Shown: positions 49,757-49,863 of the stretch, one piece after another
Layout: every line of letters begins with the position of its first letter
Numbering within the stretch: the stretch's first letter is position 1
NCBI GenBank assembly: GCA_021793275.1
Contig: JAJYTC010000011.1
Location: 1-49,863 of the forward strand
Source: Deltaproteobacteria bacterium
GTDB lineage: Bacteria > Desulfobacterota > Syntrophobacteria > Syntrophobacterales > Syntrophobacteraceae
Reading direction: 5' to 3'
DNA: 49,863 nucleotides
The notes under the pieces: model-generated
What the model saw: the letters and a program-made list of their open reading frames with translations, nothing else
The model's database searches: none
What the model was told of the DNA's origin: nothing
Made by a program: the position numbers and the translations under genes

Positions 49757-49863
49757 AGTCTGGTGGGTGGAGTTTGATCCCTCGGTCGGAAGCGAGATCC
49801 GAAAGACACGGCCGGCGGTCATTGTGAGCAACGACGCGGCCAATCGCAATCTTTCGCGGGTGG
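49743..49863 (+). CDS. MazF/PemK-family toxin, partial at window edge
   Basis: From ATG 49743 the product begins MKRGEVWWVEFDPSVGSEIR and continues with KTRPAVIVSNDAANRNL, the conserved N-terminus of MazF/PemK endoribonucleases that cleave mRNA. The gene runs off the right edge, with about 40 residues visible of the usual 110. It overlaps the antitoxin gene by 14 bases, normal for this class. Confidence 0.9.
   Translation, partial: MKRGEVWWVEFDPSVGSEIRKTRPAVIVSNDAANRNLSRV

Overview
The window reads as chromosomal DNA of a strictly anaerobic bacterium of the Desulfobacterota (former Deltaproteobacteria), most like the Syntrophobacter type. The reasons are the gene content: a B12-dependent acyl-CoA mutase with its MeaB chaperone, a one-chain iron-sulfur class I fumarase, a RACo-type corrinoid activator, a CooC/DUF3786 pair that normally serves CO dehydrogenase/acetyl-CoA synthase, a beta-oxidation operon, a cut-down PTS (HPr and Enzyme I), and many PAS-rich sensor kinases. 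No rRNA, tRNA, CRISPR array or intact insertion sequence is visible. The genus is an inference, not something the sequence proves.

Layout. 0.2-3.9 kb: an unknown small protein, an orphan GspE/PilB-type ATPase and a membrane-anchored metallophosphoesterase. 3.9-4.9 kb: a gene-poor stretch with two small uncharacterised ORFs facing each other, one lacking a normal start codon. 4.9-10.3 kb (minus strand): the most interesting block, a PaaK-type aryl-CoA ligase, a TetR regulator, MeaB, and the small and large subunits of a cobalamin-dependent mutase whose substrate-contact residues differ from every mutase specificity I know. Matching palindromes lie in front of the ligase and the mutase operon and are probably bound by the TetR protein. 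10.4-11.1 kb: remnants of mobile-element genes. 11.1-17.2 kb (minus): smpB, ptsI, ptsH, a lipase-like hydrolase and the RACo-like activator. 17.5-19.1 kb: fumarase. 19.3-25.2 kb (minus): two overlapping sensor kinase genes that both begin with a receiver domain. 25.6-26.9 kb: FAH-family hydrolase and a secreted DUF4412 protein. 27.0-31.1 kb: DUF167 protein, thiolase, 3-hydroxyacyl-CoA dehydrogenase, acyl-CoA dehydrogenase and a cupredoxin-like lipoprotein. 31.1-34.5 kb: dodecin, two CBS-domain proteins and an HDOD-GAF protein. 34.6-38.4 kb (minus): a 1009-residue polytopic membrane protein and a metallo-beta-lactamase-fold phosphodiesterase. 38.9-44.4 kb: a complete tripartite RND efflux operon. 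44.4-47.5 kb: thioredoxin, DUF3786, CooC (frameshifted near its end) and FolE2. 47.6-49.9 kb: an APH-kinase fusion, a broken RelB-like antitoxin, and a MazEF-type toxin-antitoxin pair whose toxin runs off the window.

How the genes fit together. The ligase/mutase block looks like a regulated route that activates a carboxylic acid to its CoA ester and rearranges a CoA thioester skeleton; beta-oxidation enzymes at 27-30 kb could work downstream, and fumarase would feed the C4 branch. RACo, DUF3786 and CooC point to a Wood-Ljungdahl pathway encoded elsewhere in the genome.

The intergenic DNA carries several families of short palindromic repeats. One copy lies in frame inside the large membrane-protein gene.
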